64,000 bases of DNA from contig NZ_OY760916.1 of assembly GCF_963664075.1 (NCBI RefSeq), positions 841,501 through 905,500 of the forward strand. The letters are read 5' to 3'. The notes beneath the pieces were generated by a model. It did not search any database, was not told the DNA's origin, and saw only the letters and a program-made list of their open reading frames with translations. The position numbers and the translations under genes were made by a program. Below are positions 33,302 through 42,456 of the stretch, one piece after another (the first letter of the stretch is position 1; the number at the start of each line of letters is the position of its first letter). Source of the DNA: an uncultured Desulfobulbus sp. GTDB lineage: Bacteria > Desulfobacterota > Desulfobulbia > Desulfobulbales > Desulfobulbaceae.

Positions 33302-34995
33302 GGAATGGTTTGGGGAATATTAAAAAAAATATAGCCTTGTGCGTCGAAAAGAGGCTGGCTTGCGTTAGCAAACAGGGGGGCAAGGCTTTGTTGCCCTGAT
33401 TTCGGTAATTGTTGTAGCCATTGAGTGGTTAAGTCGACTCTGGCTAAAATGTGGGTTATGTGGTGCTGTCGCATCTGATCGAGAATTGTCTGCTGATCAG
33501 CAGTTAAGTTCAGGTACTGCCCCAAGAGGCTGCTAGATTTATAGGGTTGCTCAAAAATTGGTCGAAAATTCATATAATAACCACGATTGCCAAAAAAAAG
33601 ACAAAGCACCTTGGCGTCGTTTTTGATTGTATGGTTGGCAAACTGGATTGCCGGATATTCAGGGCGAAAGGTTGCGATGTATTGGTCGCGGCTTGTTTTT
33701 CCAAAAACATAAGATAATGGCTGAATTATTGAAAATTGCCTGCTGAGGTACAAAACATTATACCCGAGCACGAAGAGGCTTAAGCAAACGATGCATGAGT
33801 TGACGACTGTAGTTCTTATCCTTTTGGGAAAGCTCAATTGCTGCAGGCGTTGAATGAAGCTATGGAACCCGTAGCAGGCGAGGATTGTCAGGGGCGGGAC
33901 AATGGGAACGATATACCGTATGCGCATTGACTCCTGGAAAAAGGTAAAGAAGAAGTAGAGCAGAGAGAACCAGAGCAGGATATTTTGTTCTTGTTTGTTT
34001 GGGGGGCGAAAAATATAAATCAGGAACGGCAGGATAAGCAAAAACGGGGTGAGTTTGCCGTCAAAATAACGAGGGTTGTCATCCTGGCCTTCAAAGAAGA
34101 ACCGTATTGGTAAAAGTAAAGCTTGCCACCAAGTCTCTCCGTAGAGGATTTTTCTGCCGATGAAAGGGCTGGCTGCTTTGTTTGAGAGATTTTTGATTTG
34201 ATTGGTAATATTCTTTTCTTGCTGTGGGGCGTTTATTCCTTCCTTATAGTTTTGTTGAAAAAAAGATTTGTGGAGTGGGTATATCGGATTTCCCGTCCAG
34301 GTATAGTTGCGAACCAACCAGGGCGAAAAGGCGATCAGTGAAGCAAGTAGGAAAAGAAAGGCAGAGAAAAGTGCTTGCAGATTACTTCGGTGTTCTCTTT
34401 GGCAATTTCGTTGAAAGATAACAGGGACTAGGAGAGTGAGCACAACAATGGAAACCAGGCCGTTGTATTTTGTGCCAGCCGCCAGCCCGCAGCTGAGACC
34501 TGCCATTATAAGTATTTTTATCGGAAACTGCTGTCTCGCCCAGTGCAGCAGTAAAAGCAGAGATGCTGTGGTGAAAAAAACAAGCCCAAGGTCTACATAG
34601 ACCGTTATCGAAAGTTTTACAATAATGGGCACTGAAAGAAAAAATAATGCGCCGAATATTCCATATGCGCGACCTAGTCGTTTGTCCAGGTGCTGATAGA
34701 GCAGCAGGGCTGTGAGCAGGGCAAAGAGGTAATGAATATATTTAGGTATAATGTCGTTGCCAAAGGCAAGGGGGAGGGTGTAGAGCAGGTCGAGATTCAT
34801 TGGGTAGTAAGAGAATGGAATCTCAGGAATCTCGAAGATGCCACCGTGTTGTAGCCAGAGTTTGGGCACATAAAGATGGTGGGTAAGGCCGTCTCGATCG
34901 ACGGGAGGGACTGATCCAAGAATGAAGGTGCTGACAATAAGTGCAAGTAGAAGAAAAATCAGAAGCCAGAAGAGTTGCTTGTCAAGACGTTTCAT
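33298..34995 (-). CDS. GT-C glycosyltransferase, PMT/ArnT-like membrane protein
   Basis: 565 residues with an N-terminal helix, about ten further membrane helices and a periplasmic C-terminal part. The first outer loop has PPVDRDGLTHH with Asp33/Asp35, the GT-C style acidic site. Family 39/83-like enzymes move sugars from polyprenyl phosphate to proteins or glycans in the periplasm. It overlaps the regulator by four bases and follows the VKOR-DsbA gene by seven, so it is in the pilus/glycan transcript. Confidence 0.82.
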   Translation of the reverse strand: MKRLDKQLFWLLIFLLLALIVSTFILGSVPPVDRDGLTHHLYVPKLWLQHGGIFEIPEIPFSYYPMNLDLLYTLPLAFGNDIIPKYIHYLFALLTALLLYQHLDKRLGRAYGIFGALFFLSVPIIVKLSITVYVDLGLVFFTTASLLLLLHWARQQFPIKILIMAGLSCGLAAGTKYNGLVSIVVLTLLVPVIFQRNCQREHRSNLQALFSAFLFLLASLIAFSPWLVRNYTWTGNPIYPLHKSFFQQNYKEGINAPQQEKNITNQIKNLSNKAASPFIGRKILYGETWWQALLLPIRFFFEGQDDNPRYFDGKLTPFLLILPFLIYIFRPPNKQEQNILLWFSLLYFFFTFFQESMRIRYIVPIVPPLTILACYGFHSFIQRLQQLSFPKRIRTTVVNSCIVCLSLFVLGYNVLYLSRQFSIIQPLSYVFGKTSRDQYIATFRPEYPAIQFANHTIKNDAKVLCLFFGNRGYYMNFRPIFEQPYKSSSLLGQYLNLTADQQTILDQMRQHHITHILARVDLTTQWLQQLPKSGQQSLAPLFANASQPLFDAQGYIFFNIPQTIP

Positions 34996-35002
34996 TGCAT
35001 CA

Positions 35003-36175
35003 TTAATGAAAATAAGGCTGTAAAATCTCGGCGGGAATCACTCCAGTGTACACATTATCATCAATAACAAAGGTTGGGGTGCCGATTATTTCAAGCTTCA
35101 TCCCTTGGCGGATGTCAGAGAGAAGCACGTTGCGAATTCCAGGGCTTCGGGTGGCGGCAGCTAACGTTCCCGCCCGCATGCCTGTCATCTTTGCCAGTTT
35201 TCGCGTGTTGAATGGCTCTTTCTTTCGCCCCATTGCATAAAGTGCATCGTTCATCTCCCAGAATGTATCTCGACTAGCGGCAAAGATACTAATCATGGCC
35301 ATCTTACCGGAGCCTATGTGGAATGGTTCGGGGACAATAATTGTATTAAAAGCATGGTCCATTGGATAGTTGTGGTGCACTAGGCGGATTGTATCCGGAT
35401 GTGCCGCTATTAGTTGGCGAAGGAAAAGGTGCATCTTGCTGCATTGGAAGCACTGGTAATCAGTATACTCATGAATAGTCAGCACCGCATTCTTTGCGCC
35501 GATCCACGGGTGCCCGTCTTCAGTGAGTCCGTGGGGTAGTGTTTGGGAGAGGGGCGGAGGAAAATAGTGCCAGTATTGGGGGATAAACTGTTGGGTGGCT
35601 ATCAGGCCCATGATCAGAGCAGGGGCACCTAAGGTCAAGGCCCTAGATGAACAAAGATTTCGAAGCGCATTGGCTGTGCCTCTAAAGAAAGGGGTAGGGC
35701 AAAACCTTCGAATAATAAGCCAGCTACAAAGGAGTAAGCATAAATTGATAGCATAACTTGCTATGCAGAGTATGCAGTACGCATTGATTTTTGTGATCGA
35801 AATATAGGCGAGATAGAGAGAAATGAGAGAAAAAACACTTGATAAGATGAAAAGAATTTTCCAAGTCTCAATTTGTTGATGATCAAATTGGATCACTTTG
35901 CAAAAAAATAGTAGGAAGACAAGATATCCCCATACTCCCCAGTAAGCTAACGGTAATCCGAAGACTGTGGACCAGGGGCTTTGCGAAACAGTGTCGCAAT
36001 TAATCGATTTGGATAATGCGCAAAAACTGGTGAAATTCAGGCTGGTGTAGTTTTGGTGGTGTAGCCATGCCAGGTACCCTGTGTCAGCTAATCCTAGGAG
36101 CAGCAACAGTAGGATTGAGAATGAAAAGAAGGAATAGGGGAGGTGTGGGCGTGTATGTGTTGTCGGAAAAGCCAT
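35003..36175 (-). CDS. VKOR-DsbA fusion, disulfide-forming enzyme
   Basis: 390 residues. Four to five membrane helices in the first 200 residues form a vitamin K epoxide reductase domain, with loop cysteines SFCALSKSINCDTV and the quinone-side CILC pair. After a further helix (about 181-195) comes a thioredoxin/DsbA-like domain (about 215-390) with CFQC as the active site and IGTPTFVID with the cis-proline. This fusion makes disulfides in the periplasm and passes electrons to quinone. It lies two genes from a pilin with two cysteines, so pilin folding is a likely role (inference). Confidence 0.88.
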   Translation of the reverse strand: MAFPTTHTRPHLPYSFFSFSILLLLLLGLADTGYLAWLHHQNYTSLNFTSFCALSKSINCDTVSQSPWSTVFGLPLAYWGVWGYLVFLLFFCKVIQFDHQQIETWKILFILSSVFSLISLYLAYISITKINAYCILCIASYAINLCLLLCSWLIIRRFCPTPFFRGTANALRNLCSSRALTLGAPALIMGLIATQQFIPQYWHYFPPPLSQTLPHGLTEDGHPWIGAKNAVLTIHEYTDYQCFQCSKMHLFLRQLIAAHPDTIRLVHHNYPMDHAFNTIIVPEPFHIGSGKMAMISIFAASRDTFWEMNDALYAMGRKKEPFNTRKLAKMTGMRAGTLAAATRSPGIRNVLLSDIRQGMKLEIIGTPTFVIDDNVYTGVIPAEILQPYFH

Positions 36176-36190
36176 AGGTTTGAATAACTG

Positions 36191-38266
36191 TTAAACTTGT
36201 TTGAGCGTAGTTAGGGACTGTTGAGCGGCCTGTAAAATAATAGGAGCTATGGCTTTGATGTCCACAGGTATGAATGCATTCTCACTTGGGATGCGTAAAA
36301 AGTCAGCCTTGATTTCAGCTAAGCTATGGAAATGGACCAGTTGCTCGGCATATGCAACAGTTTTTGTTGTATCCTTCGCAATGATGCGGTTTTCAATCAG
36401 GCTGTAGAGTATTCTTTTATCCCCAGGGGAGAGTTGTAATCCCTGTTTAAGGAACCAGTAACCTTGTTTCAGGTATCCTGCTCGAGTCAGGCTCACGCCA
36501 CAATTATAATAATATCGTTCTTTGTTCACCATGGTGCGGTGTATGGCTTGACTGCTAGCTATGGCAGCATCTTCAGCGCGGTTAAGCCTCAAAAGAAGAA
36601 GCGCTTTGAGGTTATAAAAACGGCTTTGCAGATCGTTTTTAGCGATTACTCGGTTAATTTGTTTGAGTGCTTCGGCGAATTTCCCTTGGTGAGTGAGGGC
36701 GTTTGCTAGGTCAAAGCGAGAGGTGATAAAGTTCGGGTTGATGCTGAGTGAGCGTTTATAATTACTTACTGCTTGGTCGAGTAGACCGTAATTATAATAG
36801 ACCTTGCCGATGTTGCCGACGACAGCTGCTTTGAAGGAAGTTCGGGGGCTTTCCAGGTGAATTGCTTTTTCCAGCAGAGCAACTGCTATTTGGAGATTTT
36901 CTGTAGTTTTCTCTTTTTGCCAGCCATAGATCTCGCCAAGTTTGGCGTAGGCACGGGCATTGGTAGGTGCTTTTGCAAGAGCATCTGTCCAAAGTGACTC
37001 TTCGCTTGCCCATGCGTTATTTCGGCTGAATGTGCCCAGTCCCAAGGTCATGAGAAGTACAGGTATGGAAAGAAGCAGGACGGAATGGACCAGGCTTTGT
37101 GATTGTTTGCTTTTTTCGATTGCCCTGCAAAGGCCTGTCGCAATGGGCACAAAGAGAAACATCGAAGGTAAGTAGTTACGGTGTTCGAAGATCATCTCCA
37201 AAGGGATGATAGTCGATTCCACGAGATGATTTATGAAAAAAAAGAGGATGGCGAAGCTGAGAATGGGTTTTCTGTGACCTTGTACAAGGGAGAAAATAAT
37301 TAAACCAAGAACAATTATGATGGCAGGTAAGGTGGTCCAAGGATGCCAAAGGGATGTCGAGAGGGGAAAGCTATGGTCAATAGATAGCCGTTCAGGAGAA
37401 GGAAAAATCAGTAATGTGAGGTAGAAAAGAAGGATAGAGGGTTGTGTTAACAGCCTCTCCCCAATGGAAAAAGGTCGGCTACCAATAGGTTCATTGAGAA
37501 AACTGAGGAGATTGTGGTTGATGATGTAATAAATCCCAGCAAGAATAAACCCTGTTGTCAGGATAAGCAAAATACTCAGGGAGATTGTTGAAAATCGATC
37601 GTTTGATTTATAAAAAAATAGATACTCTGCTAAAAACAGACTAGGGATTATGGTTATTGCATTCTCCTTGCAGCCTAATGCAAGGGTTGCATAAAGAAAA
37701 GATAAAAAGAAATATAGAGTCCGACCATTGTTTGAGTATGCTTTGCGTGCTTGTATGTAACTGTAAAGTGAAAAAATGAAAAACATAGCAGCCATGGATG
37801 CCATGCGTTGAACTAAATATGTAACAGCTTGGGTTTGAATAGGATTTAGGGACCAAAAAAGTGTGCTTAGTAGAGCTATGTTGGCTAAGCTAAATTTGTT
37901 GTGTGAGGGGATTTTTTTTTCTGCTAGAACTAGTATTGTTTTGAATAAATATATAGCTGATAATATGTGTATTAGTATATTTATAAGATGGAAACCGAAT
38001 ATTTTATTGTCAAAAAAATACCAATTTAAAGCGAATGAGAGTGAGGCAACTGGCCGATAAAGTTCTTTGCCACCAAAAGGTTTTGCGAAAAGTGTATTAT
38101 ATAGTGCTGTTGGTTCTATTCTGTCTAATTTTAATAAATGATTGTTAGCAAAGTTTGGTCCGTCGTCAAGTTGATAAGGGGAATTAAATGTGTTCGAATA
38201 GCATATTAATATTGATATACCGATGATTAGGTAGACGGTTAAGCTATTATTGTTATTTATGTGCAT
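36191..38266 (-). CDS. TMTC-like GT-C membrane protein with C-terminal TPR domain
   Basis: 691 residues. The first outer loop has NSPYQLDDGPNF with Asp34/Asp35, typical of O-mannosyltransferase-like (TMTC) GT-C proteins, followed by about ten membrane helices to about residue 415. The C-terminal 250 residues are TPR repeats (AYAKLGEIYG, GKVYYNYGLLDQAVSNYKRS, ANALTHQGKFAEALKQINRV). Proteins of this shape sit next to pilin genes in several Desulfobacterota and may glycosylate the pilin; the function here is inferred from the position right after the pilin gene. No good ribosome site is seen; the terminator of the pilin gene ends seven bases before the ATG. Confidence 0.8.
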   Translation of the reverse strand: MHINNNNSLTVYLIIGISILICYSNTFNSPYQLDDGPNFANNHLLKLDRIEPTALYNTLFAKPFGGKELYRPVASLSFALNWYFFDNKIFGFHLINILIHILSAIYLFKTILVLAEKKIPSHNKFSLANIALLSTLFWSLNPIQTQAVTYLVQRMASMAAMFFIFSLYSYIQARKAYSNNGRTLYFFLSFLYATLALGCKENAITIIPSLFLAEYLFFYKSNDRFSTISLSILLILTTGFILAGIYYIINHNLLSFLNEPIGSRPFSIGERLLTQPSILLFYLTLLIFPSPERLSIDHSFPLSTSLWHPWTTLPAIIIVLGLIIFSLVQGHRKPILSFAILFFFINHLVESTIIPLEMIFEHRNYLPSMFLFVPIATGLCRAIEKSKQSQSLVHSVLLLSIPVLLMTLGLGTFSRNNAWASEESLWTDALAKAPTNARAYAKLGEIYGWQKEKTTENLQIAVALLEKAIHLESPRTSFKAAVVGNIGKVYYNYGLLDQAVSNYKRSLSINPNFITSRFDLANALTHQGKFAEALKQINRVIAKNDLQSRFYNLKALLLLRLNRAEDAAIASSQAIHRTMVNKERYYYNCGVSLTRAGYLKQGYWFLKQGLQLSPGDKRILYSLIENRIIAKDTTKTVAYAEQLVHFHSLAEIKADFLRIPSENAFIPVDIKAIAPIILQAAQQSLTTLKQV

Positions 38267-38272
38267 TTTATC

Positions 38273-38308
38273 AAAAAAATAGAGGGGAAAGATAATGCTT
38301 TCCCCTCT
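38273..38308 (-). terminator. Intrinsic terminator after pilin gene
   Basis: On the minus strand AGAGGGGAAAG (38308-38298) pairs with CTTTCCCCTCT (38291-38281), loop of six, followed by A and seven T. It makes the pilin mRNA mostly monocistronic; the glycan genes beyond would be read by leakage or an own promoter. Confidence 0.88.
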
Positions 38309-38323
38309 TGATGATATGTTTCT

Positions 38324-38755
38324 TTAAGGCTGGATGAGCTTTGTATAAACACCACCTCCGGCAACACCATTCCAGTATCCTGTTGGGTTCGTTCCTACAG
38401 GCATACCATCTTGGTAATCTTTTGGACACCTTGTAGAAGCGTCTCTAACTGTAATTGTTATGCTTAAGTTAGGATCGACAGATACCAGGCCCCAACTATT
38501 TCCATTGGTCGTTGTGGGGTTAATACTGGTATTTGAGATGGATGTGTTGCCAGGGATAGCAAAATAATCTGCAATGGCAGCGGCAATGTTGTTTGCATCG
38601 CTTTCTGTTGCTGAGCAATAGGTTTTGTTTCTATACGCAATAAAGTTAGGAATAGCAATAGCTGCCAAAATACCGATAATCGCGATAACGATCATTAACT
38701 CGATCAGGGTGAAGCCTTCTTCCTTTGCCCGCAGTCTCAGTCTGTTGAGTGTCAT
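38324..38755 (-). CDS. pilA: Major type IV pilin (PilA-like)
   Basis: 143 residues from ATG 38755, with GGAGG nine bases upstream; an upstream in-frame start at 38809 has no ribosome site and lies within the leader. The prepilin leader has 14 residues ending in Gly14, and the mature part starts FTLIELMIVIAIIGILAAIA with Glu5. Two cysteines (NKTYC and STRCPKDY) can form the C-terminal disulfide typical of type IV pilins. It is controlled by a sigma-54 promoter and divergent from the PilS/PilR-like pair, as in Pseudomonas and Geobacter. The GT-C gene follows. Confidence 0.93.
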   Translation of the reverse strand: MTLNRLRLRAKEEGFTLIELMIVIAIIGILAAIAIPNFIAYRNKTYCSATESDANNIAAAIADYFAIPGNTSISNTSINPTTTNGNSWGLVSVDPNLSITITVRDASTRCPKDYQDGMPVGTNPTGYWNGVAGGGVYTKLIQP

Positions 38756-38828
38756 AGGTTGAACCCTCCAAATGTGTGTTGGTCGTGCCGAGCGTTCATT
38801 CGTCGGCAATGTGCATGATGTCCAATTG

Positions 38829-38846
38829 AAGCAATGGACGTGCCAT
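38829..38846 (-). promoter_or_regulatory. Sigma-54 promoter of the pilin gene
   Basis: On the minus strand TGGCAC (38845-38840), GTCCA, TTGC (38834-38831): full -24/-12 consensus with correct spacing. Transcription would start near 38819, about 64 bases before the pilin ATG. The activator is presumably the NtrC-type regulator encoded at 40569-41972. Confidence 0.9.
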
Positions 38847-39037
38847 TATATTTCTTTATTGTAATTCCATTGATTTTCGGTTGGTTAGAAGTATTTGTTT
38901 GTTTTTCCTCACTCGTTTCATACAATCACAGCATGGTGTTCGAGCGCTTGAGTGACAATTGAGCGTCACTGGTGACAAAAAATGTCATGTTTTGCGTTTT
39001 CTGTTATTGCAGGCATTGACGCAATAAGGGCTGTGAA

Positions 39038-40576
39038 ATGCGATTCGGTTTAAAATTACATATAATCGGGCTGTTACTTGCTCTTCTTGCGCTGGCCAGC
39101 GGCCTGACTCTCTTTGTCACTCTGAGCTTTTGGTCTCGGGATGCAGCCTTTTCTTTTTCGCGGGAAAAGGAGCTCACCTTGCATCTCCTCGCTGAACACC
39201 AATTTTATCGTTATCTCTCCGTAGGTTATGAAAGTGAATACGCTCGCGCTCTGCTTCAAGAGGCGATGGAGCAGCATGGAGCTGTGGTGGGCTGTGTACG
39301 CAAGCAGGGGGCAGCCGCATTTTGTTTAGGGGGAAGTGATGACAAAAGCATGGAGTCTCTTGAGAAAATTCTTGCGTTAACATCTTCCGGCTCTGTCGTC
39401 CGGCGATTTATCGGTACACAGTGGGTTGGGCTGGTTTCAGGGAAGCAGTATCTCGATTTAGGGGTGCAGGTGACCGGCCCTGATCAGGCCAAATATCCAG
39501 TAGCCTTGCGTTTTTCTCTGTATGATCCGTATTATACAATCTGGTCTTTGCAACGATATATCGCTCTCTATCTCCTCTTTAATGTACTTGTCCTTACTGT
39601 TGTTGGATTTTTCAGAATTCGTCAGTTCCTTTTGAAGCCTGTTGAGCGTCTACTTCAGCTCACTCAATCATACAAGGATGAACATGGTGTTCCCTTTCTC
39701 GCGCTCCAGGAGTCTGGTGAGCTTGCTCAACTTCAGGTTTCATTGCAGCAGATGCTTGGCCGTATTCGTGCAGACAGAGAAAAACTCGAGCAGCACCTGG
39801 TTTCGCTGGAGCAGGCCAACGCCCAGTTACATAATACGCAGCAGGAAATGATTCGTGCTGAAAAACTTTCTTCCGTTGGGCGATTGGCTGCCGGAATGGC
39901 ACATGAAATTGGCAATCCCGTGGGTATAGTCCAGGGATACCTGGGGATGCTTGGCCAGGGAGAAGTATCAATAGAAGAACGTAAGGATTTCTGCCAAAGA
40001 GCCGAGCAGGAGTTGTATCGTATCAGTACCCTTATTCGTCAGCTGCTTGATTTTGCCCGGCCGGCGACGGGCAAAGAGATGCTGGTCGCCCCCCATGAGG
40101 TGATAAAGGGTGCTCTTGCTCTTCTGCGACCGCAACCCCTGTTTGATTCGATTGAAATTGATGATGAGTGGTCTGCAGGTAATGTTCAGATCTTTTGTGA
40201 TCCTGATCAACTGCTCCAGGTGTTGTTGAATTGTCTTATGAATGGTGCGGATGCCATTGTTGCAGCTGGTACGAAAAAAGGGAGAATATGGGTAAGAACG
40301 GAGCTCTGTGAATCAATTGAAGGCAGTTTGTTTATGTTGACCATCGCTGATAATGGTTGCGGGCTTTCGCAGGAACAGCTTGCAGCAGCCTTTGACCCTT
40401 TTTATACGACCAAACCTCCAGGCAGTGGTACGGGATTGGGGCTGTCTGTTTCCTATGCGCTGTTAGAGCAGATGAAAGGTTCTATTACATTGTCGAACCA
40501 TGACGGTGGGGGGGCGAAGGTTGTTATCAAGATACCAGTTGCTCTATCATCGATTGCTGAGATGTCCAATGACTGA
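39038..40576 (+). CDS. pilS: Sensor histidine kinase (PilS-like)
   Basis: 512 residues. Membrane helices at about 7-29 and 172-194 enclose a periplasmic sensor region; then a HAMP-like linker and coiled coil (about 215-275), the phospho-acceptor His289 in GMAHEIGNPVG and the ATPase motifs LLNCLMNGADAI, ADNGCGL, GSGTGLGLSV. It is expected to phosphorylate the regulator encoded directly downstream, with which it overlaps by eight bases. PilS proper usually has six helices, so this kinase differs; it is divergent from the pilin gene. Confidence 0.85.
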   Translation: MRFGLKLHIIGLLLALLALASGLTLFVTLSFWSRDAAFSFSREKELTLHLLAEHQFYRYLSVGYESEYARALLQEAMEQHGAVVGCVRKQGAAAFCLGGSDDKSMESLEKILALTSSGSVVRRFIGTQWVGLVSGKQYLDLGVQVTGPDQAKYPVALRFSLYDPYYTIWSLQRYIALYLLFNVLVLTVVGFFRIRQFLLKPVERLLQLTQSYKDEHGVPFLALQESGELAQLQVSLQQMLGRIRADREKLEQHLVSLEQANAQLHNTQQEMIRAEKLSSVGRLAAGMAHEIGNPVGIVQGYLGMLGQGEVSIEERKDFCQRAEQELYRISTLIRQLLDFARPATGKEMLVAPHEVIKGALALLRPQPLFDSIEIDDEWSAGNVQIFCDPDQLLQVLLNCLMNGADAIVAAGTKKGRIWVRTELCESIEGSLFMLTIADNGCGLSQEQLAAAFDPFYTTKPPGSGTGLGLSVSYALLEQMKGSITLSNHDGGGAKVVIKIPVALSSIAEMSND

Positions 40577-41972
40577 GGGTACTTCTAAGCGGCTCCTTGT
40601 TATCGACGATGAGGAAAACATGCGCCACATGCTTTCCTCCATGCTCTCACGTATGGGCTATGAGGTCGACGTCGCGGCCAATGGTGCATTGGGCTTGCAG
40701 GCTCTAGCGAGAGAGGCATACGACGTTATTCTCTGTGATATCCGTATGCCGCAAATGGACGGAATGGAGTTTTTGCACCATCTCCGTCAGCAAAATATTC
40801 AGGCAACCATCATTATGATGTCTGCCTTTGGGACAGTCGAAACTGCTCTCGAGGCGATGCGGCAAGGTGCCTACGATTACATATCTAAACCCTTTAAAGT
40901 CGATGAAATTGAGCTGACCCTCCGCAAGGCCGAGGAGCGCGAAAAACTTAAGCAGGATAATCAACTCCTTCGAGAGAAGGTTGCGGCTTTTGAAGGAGAG
41001 TGTTCCTTCGGCAGAATGGTCGCTCGCAGTAAACCGATGTTGGATGTCTTTGCACTGGCGCAAAAAGTCGCGCCGCACACAACCACTATCCTCATTACGG
41101 GAGAGAGTGGAACCGGAAAGGAGCTGGTCGCCCAGGGGATTCATGAGAAGAGCGGGAGAGCCCCGGCCTCATTTGTTGCTATCAATTGCGGAAGTTTGCC
41201 GGAAAGCTTGATTGAAAGCGAACTCTTTGGCTACGTGAAGGGAGCTTTTACCGGGGCAGAGCAGGATAAAACAGGGCTTTTTGTGAAAGCGCATGGCGGA
41301 ACCTTGTTCCTCGATGAAATTGGAGAGCTGCCTTTTTCCATGCAGGTCAAGTTGCTTAGGGTGTTACAGGAGGGGGAAGTGCATCCGGTAGGGGCAGAAC
41401 GTCCTGTGTCCATAGATGTACGGGTGATTGCCGCGACAGCACGGGAGCTTGATCAGGAAGTTAAACAGGGCCGTTTTCGACAGGATTTGTTTTATCGGCT
41501 TAATGTGGTGCATGTGATTTTACCACCCCTGCGTGAGCGTTTGGATGATATTCCACTTTTGAGCACCTATTTTTTGAAACGTTATGCAAAACAACTCAAT
41601 TCTCCAGTGACCAGTATTTCACCAGCGGCCATGACCCGTTTGATGCAGCATGGATGGTCTGGGAATGTACGTGAACTTGAAAATGTTATCGAGCGGGCAG
41701 TGGTGCTGGCTGAAAAAAAGGTGATCTTGCCAGAGAATCTGCCCCATGAGTTTGGGGTGCAGTCAGGGGGGCGGCGTTTGGATGACATCTTTGGTGGATT
41801 TTCTATCAAACGGGGCCAGAAGATCATGGAGACTTCATTGATCAGCCGTGCCCTGCAGGCCACGGGAGGTAATAAATCGAAGGCCGCTGAACTGCTGGAG
41901 ATAAGCTATCCCTCGTTGCTCAGTAAAATAAAGGACTATGATATTGGAGGGGGAAGAGGGGAGGCCTCCTGA
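40569..41972 (+). CDS. pilR: Sigma-54-dependent response regulator (PilR/NtrC family)
   Basis: 467 residues from ATG 40569, overlapping the kinase stop (ATGACTGA); the open frame further up only overlaps the kinase. Receiver domain with Asp13, Asp14 and the phospho-acceptor Asp57 (LCDIRMPQMDG), AAA+ domain with Walker A GESGTGKE and the sigma-54 contact GAFTGA, and a Fis-type helix-turn-helix at the C-terminus (GGNKSKAAELLEISYPSLLS). It should open the sigma-54 promoter of the pilin gene. Confidence 0.92.
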   Translation: MTEGTSKRLLVIDDEENMRHMLSSMLSRMGYEVDVAANGALGLQALAREAYDVILCDIRMPQMDGMEFLHHLRQQNIQATIIMMSAFGTVETALEAMRQGAYDYISKPFKVDEIELTLRKAEEREKLKQDNQLLREKVAAFEGECSFGRMVARSKPMLDVFALAQKVAPHTTTILITGESGTGKELVAQGIHEKSGRAPASFVAINCGSLPESLIESELFGYVKGAFTGAEQDKTGLFVKAHGGTLFLDEIGELPFSMQVKLLRVLQEGEVHPVGAERPVSIDVRVIAATARELDQEVKQGRFRQDLFYRLNVVHVILPPLRERLDDIPLLSTYFLKRYAKQLNSPVTSISPAAMTRLMQHGWSGNVRELENVIERAVVLAEKKVILPENLPHEFGVQSGGRRLDDIFGGFSIKRGQKIMETSLISRALQATGGNKSKAAELLEISYPSLLSKIKDYDIGGGRGEAS

Positions 41973-42456
41973 ATGCGCTTTGTCTGGCATAGGGGGAACG
42001 ATTGTCTCCAATTCTGAGATCCCTCACATATGTTCGGGATGACGGAGACTGGTAGCGATGGATGCTGGTGAGGGGAATATTGCGGTGTGTCGGTCTCTCT
42101 GGGAACTCTTTTTTAGAGGAAAGGTGTCCCTGTAATGTTCATTGAGACCAGCTGCAAAAAAAACAGCGCTCTTGAGCAATGTTTCCAACATTCCACAATC
42201 TTCAGGGGGGCACCCCTCTCTGAAAAGGGGCTTTTCCACCAACGGTTAACTGTTCCAAGGTGGAGGCGGGGTGGAAAAAAAATTAATAAACCTGGTGTCG
42301 TTGTTAAATTTTTTTATAATTTGAACTATTGCTGGCGACATGCAATAAAGATTCTGCTGGCCATGTTATCTCATTTTTTATCATAAAAACAGTTTGTTTT
42401 GTATTTTAAGCGTTATCTGGATCGCATTTTGTAAGGCAATAGGCGGAGGGCCTTGA
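41973..42456. other. 480-base intergenic region between pilR and minor pilins
   Basis: No gene is supported. It contains a GGGATGAC-type repeat (42011-42044) and a weak CCCCT/AGGGG hairpin with a short T-run (about 42213-42235) that could end pilR transcripts. The last 150 bases are AT-rich and probably hold the promoter of the minor pilin operon, whose ribosome site is GGAGGG at 42445-42450. Confidence 0.5.
42011..42044. repeat. Intergenic repeat TCTGAGATCCCTCA...CGGGATGAC type
   Basis: Contains GATCCCTCACATATGTTCGGGATGAC, a sequence type I recall as a frequent dispersed repeat in bacterial genomes. ATCCC (42019-42023) pairs with GGGAT (42036-42040) and ACATATGT (42026-42033) is itself palindromic. 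Only one copy is seen in the window. Confidence 0.5.

Noticed and set aside
42418..42432. Weak sigma-54-like sequence TGGATCG...TTTTGT before the minor pilin operon
   Set aside because: Only a partial match, and the start of transcription would fall at the ribosome site, leaving a leader of about 14 bases.
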